Shown piece by piece: positions 46,433-56,452 of a stretch of 63,266 nt of DNA; the first letter of the stretch is position 1; each line of letters starts with the position of its first letter. The stretch covers positions 1-63,266 of the forward strand of contig JAESQF010000039.1 of NCBI GenBank assembly GCA_016765295.1. Reading direction: 5' to 3'. The stretch is from Oleispira sp. (GTDB lineage: Bacteria > Pseudomonadota > Gammaproteobacteria > Pseudomonadales > Oceanobacteraceae). A model generated the notes under the pieces. It was not told where the DNA came from, ran no database searches, and saw only the letters and a list, made by a program, of their open reading frames with translations. The position numbers and the translations under genes are program-made.

Positions 46433-47256
46433 TTTGCCTGCCCCGCTTTAAATAAACGATCCAATAAAATCGCTAAAAAAACGATGGCCAACCCGGCTTC
46501 GAAACCACTAGAGATATCCACCGTATTCAATGCCCGTACCACAGGCTTACCTAGACCATCGGCGCCAACCAGTGCGGCGATCACTACCATCGATAACGAC
46601 AGCATAATGCACTGAGTAACCCCAGCCGCAATACTGGTTGCAGCAGCAGGTAACTCGATGCGGAATAGAAGTTGACGCTTAGTTGCGCCAAACGATTGTC
46701 CTGCTTCAAGTATATCTTTAGGAACTTCTGATATACCCAAATAGGTTAAACGAATAGGCGCGGCAATGGCGAAAATAACCGTAGATATTAATCCCGGCAC
46801 CACCCCTAAACCAAACAAGGTGAGTGTAGGAATTAAATAAACGAAGGTCGGAACGGTTTGCATCAAATCTAAAATAGGCTGCAAGATTTTATAGAACAAC
46901 GGATGGTGCGCGGCATAAATGCCAATAGGTAAACCGATCAACATACAAAACAAAGTAGCGTATAAAACCAAGGCCAAGGTCTGCATGGTTTCAACCCAAT
47001 AACCTAGATTCCAAATAAGTAACAGAGCGAGAACAGAATAAACAGCAAGTCCAATGGAGCGACGGAAGTACAATGCGATCGCTACCACCACAATGATAAA
47101 GGCGATAGGATGAAACCATAATAATGCATTGGTAAATAATGCGATCATCCATTCTAAAGATTCTGAAATAGCATCAAAAAAGGATGCTCCATTATCAACC
47201 AACCAGTCGACAAATGTTTCGATGTAATTACCTAACGGTAATTTAAACTGTTCCAT
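46429..47256 (-). CDS. choW: Choline ABC transporter permease
   Basis: 275 residues with six or more membrane helices. The N-terminal YIETFVDWLVDNGASFFDAISE and the EAA loop (GISEVPKDILEAGQSFGATKRQLLFRIELPAAATSI) are typical of ProW/ChoW. It forms the membrane channel of the choline importer and is coupled with choV by overlap. It lies 105 bases after the choX gene. Confidence 0.93.
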   Translation of the reverse strand: MEQFKLPLGNYIETFVDWLVDNGASFFDAISESLEWMIALFTNALLWFHPIAFIIVVVAIALYFRRSIGLAVYSVLALLLIWNLGYWVETMQTLALVLYATLFCMLIGLPIGIYAAHHPLFYKILQPILDLMQTVPTFVYLIPTLTLFGLGVVPGLISTVIFAIAAPIRLTYLGISEVPKDILEAGQSFGATKRQLLFRIELPAAATSIAAGVTQCIMLSLSMVVIAALVGADGLGKPVVRALNTVDISSGFEAGLAIVFLAILLDRLFKAGQAK

Positions 47257-47361
47257 GAAGATATGTGTTGCGAGCAGTTATTACTACTCGCAGCCTCTTA
47301 CTGTTATGAATTGTGTTTACGTATTTCTTTTATCAGCTTGCACTTATTTTTAACTACACAC

Positions 47362-48300
47362 TTATTTTAACTTAGAACTCGCTGCTGCTAGAGCAGGTTT
47401 GCCATCTAAGGTAGTGACACCCGCTAACCAAGCATCTAATACCGCAGGGTTCTTTTTAATCCATTCTTTTGCAGCAACTTCTGGCTTCTTGCCTTCATCT
47501 AAAATCATTGCCATCACTTCATTTTCCATTGGCAAAGTGAACGTCAAATTCGTTAATAGCTTACCTACATTCTTACATTCGCTAGTGTAGTTTTTACGTA
47601 CATTGGTATGAACGTTAGCACCACCATAATTAGGGCCAAAGAAGTCATCACCACCTTCTAAATAAGCCAATTCAAAGCTGGCATTCATTGGGTGTGGAGC
47701 CCAACCTAAGAATACAATCCATTTGTTACGACGAGTCTGGCGCTTAACTTGCGATAACATACCTGCTTCGCTAGATTCAACAACTTCAAAGCCTTTCAAA
47801 CCAAATGCATCTTTATCAATCATAGACTGAATCAAACGGTTGCCATCATTGCCTGGCTCGATACCATAAATTTTGCTATTGAATTTATCCGCATGCTTAG
47901 CGATATCAGCAAAAGATTTAACCCCTGCATCAAAAACAGATTTAGGCACCGCTAAAGTATATTTAGCACCTTCAAGGTTTGCCTTGATGCTTTCTACTGA
48001 ACCATTTTCAAGATACGGCTTAATATCCGCTTCCATCGTAGGCATCCAATTGCCTAAAAACACATCGATATCATTATTTTCCATCGACTTATAGGTTACT
48101 GGTACAGATAAAATCTGAGTCTTAGTTTTGTAACCGATGCTTTCCAATACTACAGAGGTTAGCGCAGTCGTGGCGGTAATATCAGTCCAACCAACATCAG
48201 CGAAACGGACGGTTTCACATTGATTAGCTTGAGTAACATTAGTCGCTAATAAGCTGGTGGCCAACAAACTGGCTGATAATACTAAAGAGTTTAACTTCAT
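47362..48300 (-). CDS. choX: Choline ABC transporter substrate-binding protein
   Basis: 312 residues with a signal peptide (LVLSASLLATSLLATNVTQA). The fold is that of OpuAC/ProX-type binding proteins: VRFADVGWTDI, VFLGNWMPTMEADIKPYL and WIVFLGWAPHPMN, where the Trp residues form the aromatic cage for quaternary amines. It captures choline in the periplasm for ChoWV. It follows betA with 49 bases between them. Confidence 0.92.
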   Translation of the reverse strand: MKLNSLVLSASLLATSLLATNVTQANQCETVRFADVGWTDITATTALTSVVLESIGYKTKTQILSVPVTYKSMENNDIDVFLGNWMPTMEADIKPYLENGSVESIKANLEGAKYTLAVPKSVFDAGVKSFADIAKHADKFNSKIYGIEPGNDGNRLIQSMIDKDAFGLKGFEVVESSEAGMLSQVKRQTRRNKWIVFLGWAPHPMNASFELAYLEGGDDFFGPNYGGANVHTNVRKNYTSECKNVGKLLTNLTFTLPMENEVMAMILDEGKKPEVAAKEWIKKNPAVLDAWLAGVTTLDGKPALAAASSKLK

Positions 48301-48349
48301 TCTTTTTATCCTTCGTAGTTATAATTAATAGCTTTGATTTATTACCGTC

Positions 48350-50044
48350 TCAAAACTTACTGCGCTGCACCTGTTTCCAGTTTTTTTCCATAACCACTTC
48401 AACATTACTCGCAGGTAATGTTGAATTAGATTTAATTAAATCAGCGGCTCGCTCTGCTACCATAATCGTTGGCGCATTAAGGTTGCCATTGGTGATGGTT
48501 GGGAAAATAGACGAATCTACTACCCGTAAATTTCCAATTCCATGAACCCGTGTCTGCGGATCAACAACCGCCATATCATCGCTACCCATTTTGCAGGAAC
48601 ACGATGGGTGATAAGCGCTTTCTACGTTAGCACGTACAAAGGCATCGATCTCTTCATCCGTCTGCACTTGCTCTCCGGGCTGAATTTCGCCATCTCGATA
48701 TTCATCAAACGCTGGCTGACTAATAATCTCACGCGTGAGTTTCACACAATCACGAAAGCCTTCTTTATCAGCTTCCTGCTCAAGATAGTTAAAGCGAATA
48801 CTAGGATGAGCTTTAGGATCAGCGCTAATGACTTTTACAGCACCGCGGCTTAGTGGCTTGTTATGCCCAATATGAACTTGAAAGCCATGACCATCAAAAG
48901 CCGCTTGCCCGTCATAACGCATTGCCGCAGGTAAAAAGTGGTACTGTAAATCAGGCCATTCAATACCAGGCTTAGAGCGTATAAAACCGCAAGATTCAAA
49001 ATGGTTGGTCGCGCCTAAACCTTTTTTGGTAAAGAACCAACGAGCGCCAATTAAGAACTTACTCCATAAATCGATCTTGCCATTAAGAGTAATAGGCTGT
49101 TTACATTTGAACTGGAAATAAAATTCCAAGTGATCTTGCAGATTTTCACCAACTCCAGGTAAATCATGCTGACATTCAATACCCGCTTTTTCTAAAGTAT
49201 CTTTTGCACCAATACCCGAGAGCTGTAACAGATGTGGAGAACCGATTGAGCCGGCAGATAAAATAACTTCTTTATTAGCGCTAACGTCTACAATCTTACC
49301 CTTACGCTCATAACGAATACCGGTAGCGACTTTGGGAGCCGCTGCTGATAACAAAACTTTATGCACGAGGGCATGAGTGACTACGGTTAAATTAGGGCGT
49401 GATAACGCAGGTTTTAAATAAGCGTTCGCCGTTGACCAGCGCACACCATTTTTAACCGTCATGTGCATCGGGCCAAAGCCTTCTTGCTGCTGGGCATTAT
49501 AATCTGGCGTATCCATATAACCAGCTTGCACACCGGCATCAATAAATGCCTGATATAAAGGATTTTGCATTTCATTGCCGTTATTAACCCCTAACGGCCC
49601 TTCCGTACCTCGATACTCAGCAGTTTCCGGATTTTTACCCGCTAATGCCCACTCTTCTGATTTTTTAAAGTACGGCAAACAATGGGCATAGTCCCAATCC
49701 GTAGCACCTTGCTCAGCCCACTGATCAAAATCTTTTGCATGTCCACGCACATAAACCATGCCATTAATCGACGATGAACCGCCCAGTACTTTTCCTCGTG
49801 GACAATGCATTTTACGATTATCTAAATGCGGCTCAGCTTCGGTTTCAAATTGCCAAGCATATTTCTTGGTATTCATCGGAATCGATAACGCAGTCGGCAT
49901 TTGAATAAAGATACTGCGATCACTACCACCGGTTTCTACTAATAAAACTGAGACATGAGCATCTTCCGATAAGCGGTTGGCTAATACACAGCCCGCTGAC
50001 CCAGCACCCACAATAATGTAATCGTAATTCGTTTGACTTGTCAT
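48350..50044 (-). CDS. betA: Choline dehydrogenase
   Basis: About 564 residues from ATG 50044. The GMC-oxidoreductase FAD motif [13 protein letters not shown] is at the N-terminus, with [21 protein letters not shown] as the first GMC signature, [15 protein letters not shown] as the second, and [13 protein letters not shown] holding the catalytic His. It oxidises choline to betaine aldehyde at the membrane. It lies between betB and choX in the same operon. The frame is open to 50059 through a TTG, which I do not prefer. Confidence 0.96.
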   Translation of the reverse strand: MTSQTNYDYIIVGAGSAGCVLANRLSEDAHVSVLLVETGGSDRSIFIQMPTALSIPMNTKKYAWQFETEAEPHLDNRKMHCPRGKVLGGSSSINGMVYVRGHAKDFDQWAEQGATDWDYAHCLPYFKKSEEWALAGKNPETAEYRGTEGPLGVNNGNEMQNPLYQAFIDAGVQAGYMDTPDYNAQQQEGFGPMHMTVKNGVRWSTANAYLKPALSRPNLTVVTHALVHKVLLSAAAPKVATGIRYERKGKIVDVSANKEVILSAGSIGSPHLLQLSGIGAKDTLEKAGIECQHDLPGVGENLQDHLEFYFQFKCKQPITLNGKIDLWSKFLIGARWFFTKKGLGATNHFESCGFIRSKPGIEWPDLQYHFLPAAMRYDGQAAFDGHGFQVHIGHNKPLSRGAVKVISADPKAHPSIRFNYLEQEADKEGFRDCVKLTREIISQPAFDEYRDGEIQPGEQVQTDEEIDAFVRANVESAYHPSCSCKMGSDDMAVVDPQTRVHGIGNLRVVDSSIFPTITNGNLNAPTIMVAERAADLIKSNSTLPASNVEVVMEKNWKQVQRSKF

Positions 50045-50085
50045 ACGGCTAATAACCAAAATACTTTAAATGGAAATAAGAAAAA

Positions 50086-51540
50086 TTAAAACGGACTTTC
50101 AAGCGGCTGCATGCCGACATAGATAGATTTGATCTGGGTATATTGATTAATCGTTGAAGAGCCATTTTCACGACCAATACCCGATAATTTATAACCGCCT
50201 ACAGGCATCTCAGCGGGGGAAGCACCATAGGCATTAATCCAGCAAATACCCGCTTCCATTTGATGTACTACCCGATGAGCGCGGCGGATATTTTGGGTAA
50301 ATACTCCAGCGGCTAAACCAAACTCAGTATCGTTAGCACGCTGAATAACTTCTTCTTCATTATCAAAAATCAGCACTGACATAACGGGGCCAAAAATTTC
50401 TTCTTTAACAATCGTCATATCATCGCGGCAATCGGTAAAGATGGTCGGAGCAACAAAGTAGCCACCTTCAACACCTTTTGGCTTAAGCGCTTGACCACCA
50501 GTCAATAAAAAAGCACCTTCTTCAGTGCCTTTTTTGATATAACTTAAAACTAACTGCTGATGTTTAAGCGAAATAAGAGCACCAAAATTTGTCGCGGGAT
50601 CCTGAGGATCACCCACAATAATATTGTCTTCTGTACGTTGTTTTAATAGCTTAATAAATTTTGGATAAATTTCTTTTTGTACGAATACACGAGTGCCATT
50701 GGTACAGACTTCACCCTGAGTATAGAAATTGGCTAACATCGCCGCCGATACTGCATCATCAAGATCAGCATCATCAAAAATAATTAATGGTGACTTGCCA
50801 CCTAACTCCATCGTTACATCTTTTAAGTTACTGGCAGCGGCGGCCATTACTTTTTTACCAGTTCCCACTTCCCCAGTAAAAGACACTTTAGCAATATCAT
50901 TATGCCCTGTGAGCCAGGCACCGACTTCTGCGGCGCCATGAACTACATTGAATACGCCCGCTGGGACACCGGCTTCAAATAATATTTCAGCCAGTTTTAC
51001 CGCCCCATGAGGGGTTTCTTCTGATGGTTTAAAGATCATGCTATTGCCACAGGCTAGCGCTGGTGCAGCTTTCCAACAGGCAATTTGTAGTGGGTAGTTC
51101 CAAGCACCAATACCGGCACAAATACCCAGCGGCTCACGACGGGTATAATAAAAATCTCCGCCTAAATCTTGCTGACTGCCTTCGATGCTCAGTGCGAGTG
51201 CAGCGAAGTATTCAATAGAATCCGCCCCTGACACTACGTCGACAACGGAAGCTTCTTGCCAAGGTTTACCGGTATCGATAACTTCAATTTTTGCCAGCTC
51301 ATCATTTCGCTCACGTAAAATAGCAACTGCTTTTAATAGAATACGATTACGTTCAAAGCCTGTCATTGCAGACCAAAGTGAAAAACCTTGCTGACTGCTT
51401 TCGATTGCAGCCAAACGAATGCTCTCATCCGCCTCTTCCACTTGATAAGCAAGCTGACCGGTAGCAGGGTTGATTACATCAAAGGTTTTACCATTGGCAT
51501 TATCAAGCGCTTGACCATTAATAAAATTCTTTAAGATCAT
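50086..51540 (-). CDS. betB: Betaine aldehyde dehydrogenase
   Basis: 484 residues from ATG 51540 ([10 protein letters not shown]). The ALDH signature is complete: [10 protein letters not shown] with Glu245 and [15 protein letters not shown] with catalytic Cys279, plus the NAD-binding [11 protein letters not shown]. It oxidises betaine aldehyde to glycine betaine. It begins two bases after the betI stop and is followed by betA after 41 bases. Confidence 0.97.
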   Translation of the reverse strand: MILKNFINGQALDNANGKTFDVINPATGQLAYQVEEADESIRLAAIESSQQGFSLWSAMTGFERNRILLKAVAILRERNDELAKIEVIDTGKPWQEASVVDVVSGADSIEYFAALALSIEGSQQDLGGDFYYTRREPLGICAGIGAWNYPLQIACWKAAPALACGNSMIFKPSEETPHGAVKLAEILFEAGVPAGVFNVVHGAAEVGAWLTGHNDIAKVSFTGEVGTGKKVMAAAASNLKDVTMELGGKSPLIIFDDADLDDAVSAAMLANFYTQGEVCTNGTRVFVQKEIYPKFIKLLKQRTEDNIIVGDPQDPATNFGALISLKHQQLVLSYIKKGTEEGAFLLTGGQALKPKGVEGGYFVAPTIFTDCRDDMTIVKEEIFGPVMSVLIFDNEEEVIQRANDTEFGLAAGVFTQNIRRAHRVVHQMEAGICWINAYGASPAEMPVGGYKLSGIGRENGSSTINQYTQIKSIYVGMQPLESPF

Positions 51541-51542
51541 AA

Positions 51543-52142
51543 TTATTTCCACATCTGACATTGTGCTGTTATAAATTGCTTACACAAAAATTCAGCTTGT
51601 TTAAATTCATTTTCGCTATTTTCACTGAGACTACTGCGTAGCCAGAGGCCATCAATCATAGCCGCCGTCATATTGGCCGCAATCAACGCTTGCGCACGAT
51701 CTGGTATCACTTGTTTATAAGAATAGAGTAGATTTCGCTGTAAGCGCTTACTATTCACTCGTTGTAGTCGCGCCAACTCAGGGTCATGTAGGGCTTGGGC
51801 CCAAAAACACAACCAAGTACGAGTAACAGAGGTGGATTGTTGAAAGCAAGAAAGGTTGGTATTGACGATCATCTGCAGCCTCAGCTCTGGAGTCAGCGGC
51901 TGCTCACAGGCTGCTATTTGCTGCAGTAAACCTTGTTTCAGTTGTTCTAATAAATGGCGAATGGTCGCCAAAATCAGACCCTGTTTACTACCAAAATAAT
52001 GACTGATGATGCCCGCAGACATACTCGCTTCGCGGCTAATAGTCAGGATGGTCGTACCTTGAAAACCATTGTTTTCAATTGACCTAATAGCAGCTTCAAT
52101 CAACTCTTGTTTACGCAGTTTCTCTGTTCCAACTCTAGCCAT
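51543..52142 (-). CDS. betI: BetI, TetR-type repressor of choline oxidation
   Basis: 199 residues from ATG 52142 ([14 protein letters not shown]); the open frame begins 14 codons earlier but the homologous start is here. The helix-turn-helix is [21 protein letters not shown], with the SxGIISHYF block that is characteristic of BetI. BetI represses the bet genes and responds to choline. It is the first gene of the operon and a perfect palindrome directly before it is its probable operator. Confidence 0.95.
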   Translation of the reverse strand: MARVGTEKLRKQELIEAAIRSIENNGFQGTTILTISREASMSAGIISHYFGSKQGLILATIRHLLEQLKQGLLQQIAACEQPLTPELRLQMIVNTNLSCFQQSTSVTRTWLCFWAQALHDPELARLQRVNSKRLQRNLLYSYKQVIPDRAQALIAANMTAAMIDGLWLRSSLSENSENEFKQAEFLCKQFITAQCQMWK

Positions 52143-52148
52143 AACACT

Positions 52149-52170
52149 CTTGATTGAACGTTCAATTAAG
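52149..52170. promoter_or_regulatory. betI: Predicted BetI operator
   Basis: Contains the perfect 14-base palindrome ATTGAACGTTCAAT (52153-52166), with the flanks continuing the symmetry at three of four positions. BetI sites in related proteobacteria have the same TTGAACGTTCAA core. It lies 10 bases before the betI start codon and downstream of the probable promoter, where bound repressor would block transcription of the whole bet-cho operon. Confidence 0.85.
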
Positions 52171-52194
52171 CAATAGTCTAACATTTAGCCGCTT

Positions 52195-52200
52195 ATTATA
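52195..52200 (-). promoter_or_regulatory. Probable -10 box of the betI-led operon
   Basis: On the minus strand this reads TATAAT exactly, about 53 bases before the betI start codon. No strong -35 is visible at 17 bases, which would fit a regulated promoter. The BetI palindrome lies just downstream. Confidence 0.45.
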
Positions 52201-52245
52201 AAAGGTAATACAATTTTACTAGATTGTTGAGGGGGAACTGATGGC

Positions 52246-53085
52246 CTAGCCTTGAGCCTTGTACCAGAGAGAAGAGAGGTAATCCATTTGCACCTTTGCA
52301 CGGCGCCAAGCGATTAAATTTTCGATGCCGTAAAGTTCAATGAGGCGTTGCTCAACGGACTCTTCGCATTCAGCCCCCATACTTTGAACAATCCCCTGCA
52401 ACAAAGCAGCGAGGTCCCACAAAGGGTGCCCAAGGCCTGCATACTCCCAATCTAGTAGCTTTAGACCTTCAGCAGTATACAGCCAGTTAGCGGGAACTGG
52501 GTCAAGATGACAGAGACAGAAAGCGCCCGCTGGCGGCTCGCTCATCGCAACTTGCATAAGCGCTTTCATTTTCAGCATTTCATCGTCAATATGCTTGGCT
52601 TCTAAAATGCTCCAATACGCTTCTGCTTTGTCGCTAATATTAACTTTAGGCAAAGTTAGCCCTTTAGATAAGACAAGTTCGACGGGGATTTGATGCAAGG
52701 CTTTAAGCTGCTCAACCATATAGACCAAGCTACTATCACTGATAACCGCCCCAGCATTACCGAGAGAGCTATCATAAAGAGCTTCGCCTTCAATATAATC
52801 ACGAATCCAATAGCGATTATCATCATCGCAATAACGCAAGGCGCTGGTAAATTGTAACGAGGATACTAGTTGATGTATGGATTTTTCTATTTCACGATCA
52901 ATACCCAGCGCCTGAGTATTTTCAGCGCCAATACGAATAATATATTCACCGCTATCGAGTGACAGTTGGTAGCATAAATTAGTTAAGCCGCCGACCAGTA
53001 GCTTAGCCTGATCGTTACTCGGTGGCTTAGTCGTAAGGCCCCAGAGCGGCCAATCATCTAACACATCGGTTAATGTCATATTCAT
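52246..53085 (-). CDS. thiK: Thiamine kinase-like phosphotransferase (APH/choline kinase fold)
   Basis: 279 residues from ATG 53085, which overlaps the permease stop as ATGA. The APH-fold motifs are complete: FCLCHLDPVPANWL (Brenner motif with catalytic Asp and Asn) and LKLLDWEYAGLGHPLWDLAAL (metal-binding Asp). The N-terminal lobe has LVGGLTNLCYQL in place of the P-loop. As the last gene of a TPP-riboswitch operon after the permease, it most likely phosphorylates imported thiamine and so traps it. A choline-kinase role is the alternative. Confidence 0.85.
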   Translation of the reverse strand: MNMTLTDVLDDWPLWGLTTKPPSNDQAKLLVGGLTNLCYQLSLDSGEYIIRIGAENTQALGIDREIEKSIHQLVSSLQFTSALRYCDDDNRYWIRDYIEGEALYDSSLGNAGAVISDSSLVYMVEQLKALHQIPVELVLSKGLTLPKVNISDKAEAYWSILEAKHIDDEMLKMKALMQVAMSEPPAGAFCLCHLDPVPANWLYTAEGLKLLDWEYAGLGHPLWDLAALLQGIVQSMGAECEESVEQRLIELYGIENLIAWRRAKVQMDYLSSLWYKAQG

Positions 53086-53744
53086 GCAACCACTGTATTT
53101 GTCGCTGCGGATTCTTGCTGACGATATTCCTTCGACCACATAAACCAGCCCATAATAATCATCACAATATAAATAAGCATTTGCAGCGAGAGTAAATAGA
53201 GTTCTCTATCAACATACAAATAGATAGCAACGGTATCAATCACCAACCAATATGCCCAATTTTCTAATACCTTTTGTGCCACCATATAAGTAGTGACAAC
53301 GGCGCCCCAAGTAGTGAAAGAATCAAGGTAAGGTAATGCCGCAGACGTGTTTTTTTCTAAGCCATAACCGGTAATTAAGCTCAATAAAATCACCCCCAAA
53401 ATAACCAGAGCATGGCGACTTATAGACCAGCTTTGAATAAGTTTTGGACTTTCTATTGGCATAATGGCATCACGATTTGATTTCGCATTCCCCCGCCAAA
53501 CCCACCAGCCATATACCGCCATTAATAAATAATAAACATTCAATGCCGATTCCATGAATAGGTTAACATCCCAGAATAACCAACTGAAAATAGCGGTACT
53601 GCCAAATGCTGCATACCAACAAAGAATATTCTGATTCATGGCAAGCGCAAGGTAAGCCAAACCTAATAGCACCCCTAACACTTCCCAAATACTCATAGCC
53701 TGAGAAGCCATAAGAATGCCTTCATAAAATTCATCTATCAACAT
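53082..53744 (-). CDS. pnuT: PnuC-family thiamine permease (PnuT-like)
   Basis: 220 residues and seven membrane helices. The PnuC fold is shown by the conserved NVYYLLMAVYGWWVWRG (WxxW-type) and VLENWAYWLVIDTVAIYLYV. PnuC-type carriers pass vitamins by facilitated diffusion and need an intracellular kinase for trapping. The thiamine branch (PnuT) is inferred from the TPP riboswitch and the kinase encoded next to it with ATGA overlap. The N-terminus may begin at an inner Met (MSIWEVLGV). Confidence 0.88.
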   Translation of the reverse strand: MLIDEFYEGILMASQAMSIWEVLGVLLGLAYLALAMNQNILCWYAAFGSTAIFSWLFWDVNLFMESALNVYYLLMAVYGWWVWRGNAKSNRDAIMPIESPKLIQSWSISRHALVILGVILLSLITGYGLEKNTSAALPYLDSFTTWGAVVTTYMVAQKVLENWAYWLVIDTVAIYLYVDRELYLLSLQMLIYIVMIIMGWFMWSKEYRQQESAATNTVVA

Positions 53745-53746
53745 AA

Positions 53747-54034
53747 CTAAGAATCACCATGAGGATTGAGTGCGGGATCTAAATTTCCGCCGATAAACTT
53801 ACAGACAAAAATAGCTTTACCAAATTGTTGGTAAGAACGACGGATTTCGTCTTTTAAGGTATCCATGACCAAATCATAATCACCAAAGATTTGAGTGCTC
53901 ATGGTATTACCCACCACGCTCAAACCTTTGATCGCTTGTAAGCGCTCGATAAAATCTTTAATCGCCGGAATATAGTCATCCGCTAACGGGTATTTACTGA
54001 TTTCAACTGATAGTTCCATATTTACTGGCTCCAT
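53747..54034 (-). CDS. YkoF-like thiamine-binding domain protein
   Basis: 95 residues. The sequence fits the YkoF/MTH1187 thiamine-binding fold: ELSVEISKYPLADDYIPAIKDFIERL, then GLSVVGNTMSTQIFGDYDLVMDTL. B. subtilis YkoF binds thiamine and its pyrimidine. There is no signal peptide, so it is cytoplasmic. It is encoded between the receptor and the permease in a TPP-controlled operon, so it may buffer or deliver thiamine. AGGA 8 bases before ATG 54034 supports that start; ATG 54019 is possible. Confidence 0.8.
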   Translation of the reverse strand: MEPVNMELSVEISKYPLADDYIPAIKDFIERLQAIKGLSVVGNTMSTQIFGDYDLVMDTLKDEIRRSYQQFGKAIFVCKFIGGNLDPALNPHGDS

Positions 54035-54083
54035 ACTGAATTCCTATATTCGACGATGTTAGACAACTGAGTTAACAATATAT

Positions 54084-56210
54084 TTAAAAATTTACTCGGG
54101 TAGAAACACCGACAACTCTAGGAGCTGCTAACTGTTGATATTCTGTTTCATCAAAGCCATCACCAGATCTTGGGTCAGCATCCCAGCCGGCAAATCCACG
54201 TACACCATATTCTTCATCGGTTAGATTTTTACCGTATAGCGCTACTTCGAAATTGTCACGCTGATAAGTTAAGCGAGCATTGATAAGGTTATAAGACTCT
54301 GATTTATAATCATGGGAGTCAGAATAGAAAAACTCATCTTTACCTTCTAATTGAACTTGAACAGCAACATAGTTCGTTAGTGCGTAATTTACCGCGGTTG
54401 CATAAGTATAAGCAGGTGCATGAGCAGCTTCACGACCTTCTAAATTAAAGGCATCAGGATCTGGGTTATTGTGTTCAGTAATTTCTGTTTTTAACAGCCC
54501 TAAACTTGTCGACAAACTTAGGTCAGCCACTACCTGCCAATCCATTTCCCACTCCGCACCATAGCTAAATCCTTTACCCGCATTGCTGGTATAATCGACA
54601 AAGCTTACACCACCATTACCATTATCCACTGCAGTAGAGGACTTCAATTGCAGGTCTTGGCGATCGGTATAGAAAAGGCTAATTCTATGATTCATGCTAG
54701 CTTGCAAGGCACTAAATTTACTGCCAATTTCATAATTCCATTGATATTCAGTATCAAAGTCGCGAAGGTCTTCACTGGGTAAGTTTGCTTCACCATTAAA
54801 GCCACCTGCTTTATAGCCTCGTGTAATACTCGCATAGACCAAGTCTGCAGAATTTGTTGTGTATTCCAGCGCAAGCTTTCCGCCTACGAGGTTTTCACTA
54901 TTGTCCCCAGCAATACTATTATTATCTGAATAATCTGACTGCCAATTTTCTAAGCGAATACCTGAGGTCAAAATTAGGTTATCCGTTAACGATGTATTTA
55001 ACTCTGAAAAAACAGAGGCAGAAGCCGTTTTATATTCACTGGTAAATAGTGGATCGTAGGTATAGTCACGAGTCAAATCGATGCTCGAATCTTGATAATA
55101 AACACCCACTAACCAATCACTATTCATGATTTTTCCTGCTGGGCCAGATAACCAACGTAATTCGACTGAGTCGCGCTTAAGGTCTCGTTCGTAATTATCG
55201 AATGCCTGATAACCTGGTTGGAATGCCGGATCAGTCCAGTCTTCATCAAACCCATATTCAGCATCCGTGCGATTAGAAGTAAGTATACCTTCCATGGTCA
55301 CCGCATCAGATATTTTCCAATTAGCATCCAATGCTAGCGCTAAAGTTTCCTGACGGTCATGGCCAGGTTCGTCAGATCTTGTTTTACGGTTTTCATCCAA
55401 CGAGAATGCATCATAACCATTATCTATATCCAGATATAAGGCAGACAAATCAACCGTGAGATCCTCTGAAGCAAGCCAGCGTAATTTCAAACGCGAAGTC
55501 AGCTCATCAATGTTATTGGTATCTTGTTTATCTAACGTAGTATTTTCAATATAGCCATCAGAAACTGTTTTTCCTATAGCCGCTCGATATAAAACGTTCT
55601 CTGATATAGCGCCGCCATGTGCAGCTTCTAAACCATAGCCGTTATAGCTTTCAGCATGGAATTTAACATAGCCTTTACTTTCTAAGCTAGGCTCCACGGC
55701 TTTTACATTAATGACACCTGCCAAGGCATTAGCACCAAAACGAGTTCCCTGAGATCCTCTCAAGACCTCCACCTGCTCAACATCGATTAATGTCGCAGCA
55801 CCGCCAAAGCCAGTAAAATCGACCCCATCAACAAAAGTACCTACAGACGGATTAAGTGGAGCAACGAACTGACTACGCTCACCGATGCCTCGAATTTGGA
55901 AGTAACGCCCTCGTGAAGCACCAGCGGCATAGTTAACGTTAGGGATAACGGCTAATATTTCTTCAATATGACGAGCACTTCTTTGCTCAATAACGTCTTC
56001 GCTAATAACTGAAATACTTGCAGGGATCGTTTGTAATTCAGAGCTGCGGAAGTCCGCACTAACGGTCACTGCATCAAGCTCAACAGAATCTGTTGTCTGC
56101 TCTGAACTGACTACATCAGTACCATCGATATCAGTACTGTGCACACTAGCACTGACTAGCATAGCGGTGAGCGCCGATGTAATGGCAAGGGATAAAGGTA
56201 GGGTTTTCAT
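54084..56210 (-). CDS. TonB-dependent receptor under TPP riboswitch control (thiamine uptake)
   Basis: 708 residues from ATG 56210 (MKTLPLSLAITS); GAGG precedes it. A signal peptide is followed by the plug domain (SISVISEDVIEQRSARHIEEIL; FVDGVDFTG; VEVLRGSQGTRFGANALAGVINV) and a 22-strand barrel ending in VVGVSTRVNF with terminal Phe. Near residue 30-45 VELDAVTVSA may act as the TonB box. It is placed directly behind a TPP riboswitch, so it probably imports thiamine or a thiamine derivative across the outer membrane. It is the first gene of the thiamine salvage operon. Confidence 0.93.
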   Translation of the reverse strand: MKTLPLSLAITSALTAMLVSASVHSTDIDGTDVVSSEQTTDSVELDAVTVSADFRSSELQTIPASISVISEDVIEQRSARHIEEILAVIPNVNYAAGASRGRYFQIRGIGERSQFVAPLNPSVGTFVDGVDFTGFGGAATLIDVEQVEVLRGSQGTRFGANALAGVINVKAVEPSLESKGYVKFHAESYNGYGLEAAHGGAISENVLYRAAIGKTVSDGYIENTTLDKQDTNNIDELTSRLKLRWLASEDLTVDLSALYLDIDNGYDAFSLDENRKTRSDEPGHDRQETLALALDANWKISDAVTMEGILTSNRTDAEYGFDEDWTDPAFQPGYQAFDNYERDLKRDSVELRWLSGPAGKIMNSDWLVGVYYQDSSIDLTRDYTYDPLFTSEYKTASASVFSELNTSLTDNLILTSGIRLENWQSDYSDNNSIAGDNSENLVGGKLALEYTTNSADLVYASITRGYKAGGFNGEANLPSEDLRDFDTEYQWNYEIGSKFSALQASMNHRISLFYTDRQDLQLKSSTAVDNGNGGVSFVDYTSNAGKGFSYGAEWEMDWQVVADLSLSTSLGLLKTEITEHNNPDPDAFNLEGREAAHAPAYTYATAVNYALTNYVAVQVQLEGKDEFFYSDSHDYKSESYNLINARLTYQRDNFEVALYGKNLTDEEYGVRGFAGWDADPRSGDGFDETEYQQLAAPRVVGVSTRVNF

Positions 56211-56212
56211 TA

Positions 56213-56238
56213 GGTCTGCCTCAAAAAGAGAGAAGACC
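56213..56238 (-). promoter_or_regulatory. Ribosome-site hairpin between riboswitch and receptor gene
   Basis: On the minus strand GGTCT and AGACC form an outer stem, with CTC and GAG as an inner stem around a T5 loop. The ribosome site GAGG of the receptor gene is in the inner stem, so this hairpin would hide it. It is a plausible expression platform that makes the riboswitch act on translation. No intrinsic terminator is visible in this leader. Confidence 0.5.
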
Positions 56239-56299
56239 CGGTCGAGCGTAGCAAGCGTGAGTGTCGATGACATGTATTCAATAAAGAAAACCATTCAAC

Positions 56300-56412
56300 T
56301 GCCCATTCCTACGCCGGTATTAACCGGATCAGGTTCAAGGAGTTTGCATGGCATCTCAGGCTTATCAACTCGACTATTGATCGAATTAAGTCGCCACCCC
56401 CTGGGATGGGCA
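56300..56412 (-). promoter_or_regulatory. TPP (thiamine pyrophosphate) riboswitch
   Basis: On the minus strand the leader contains GGGGGTGGC, the conserved CTGAGAT (plus-strand 56351-56360), TTGAACCTGATCCGGTTAATACC-type THI-box core (plus 56318-56340) and GGCGTAGGAA. The outer P1 stem is TGCCCAT (56412 inward) with ATGGGCA (56300-56306). These are the invariant parts of the THI element that binds TPP. It lies about 90 bases before the TonB receptor and shuts the salvage operon when thiamine is ample. Confidence 0.96.
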
Positions 56413-56452
56413 GATTATAAAGCATCCACTACGAAATAAGAACGGGTTATGT

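Noticed and set aside
54692-54874. Small frame inside the TonB receptor on the same strand
   Set aside because: It is an out-of-frame shadow of a well-supported gene.
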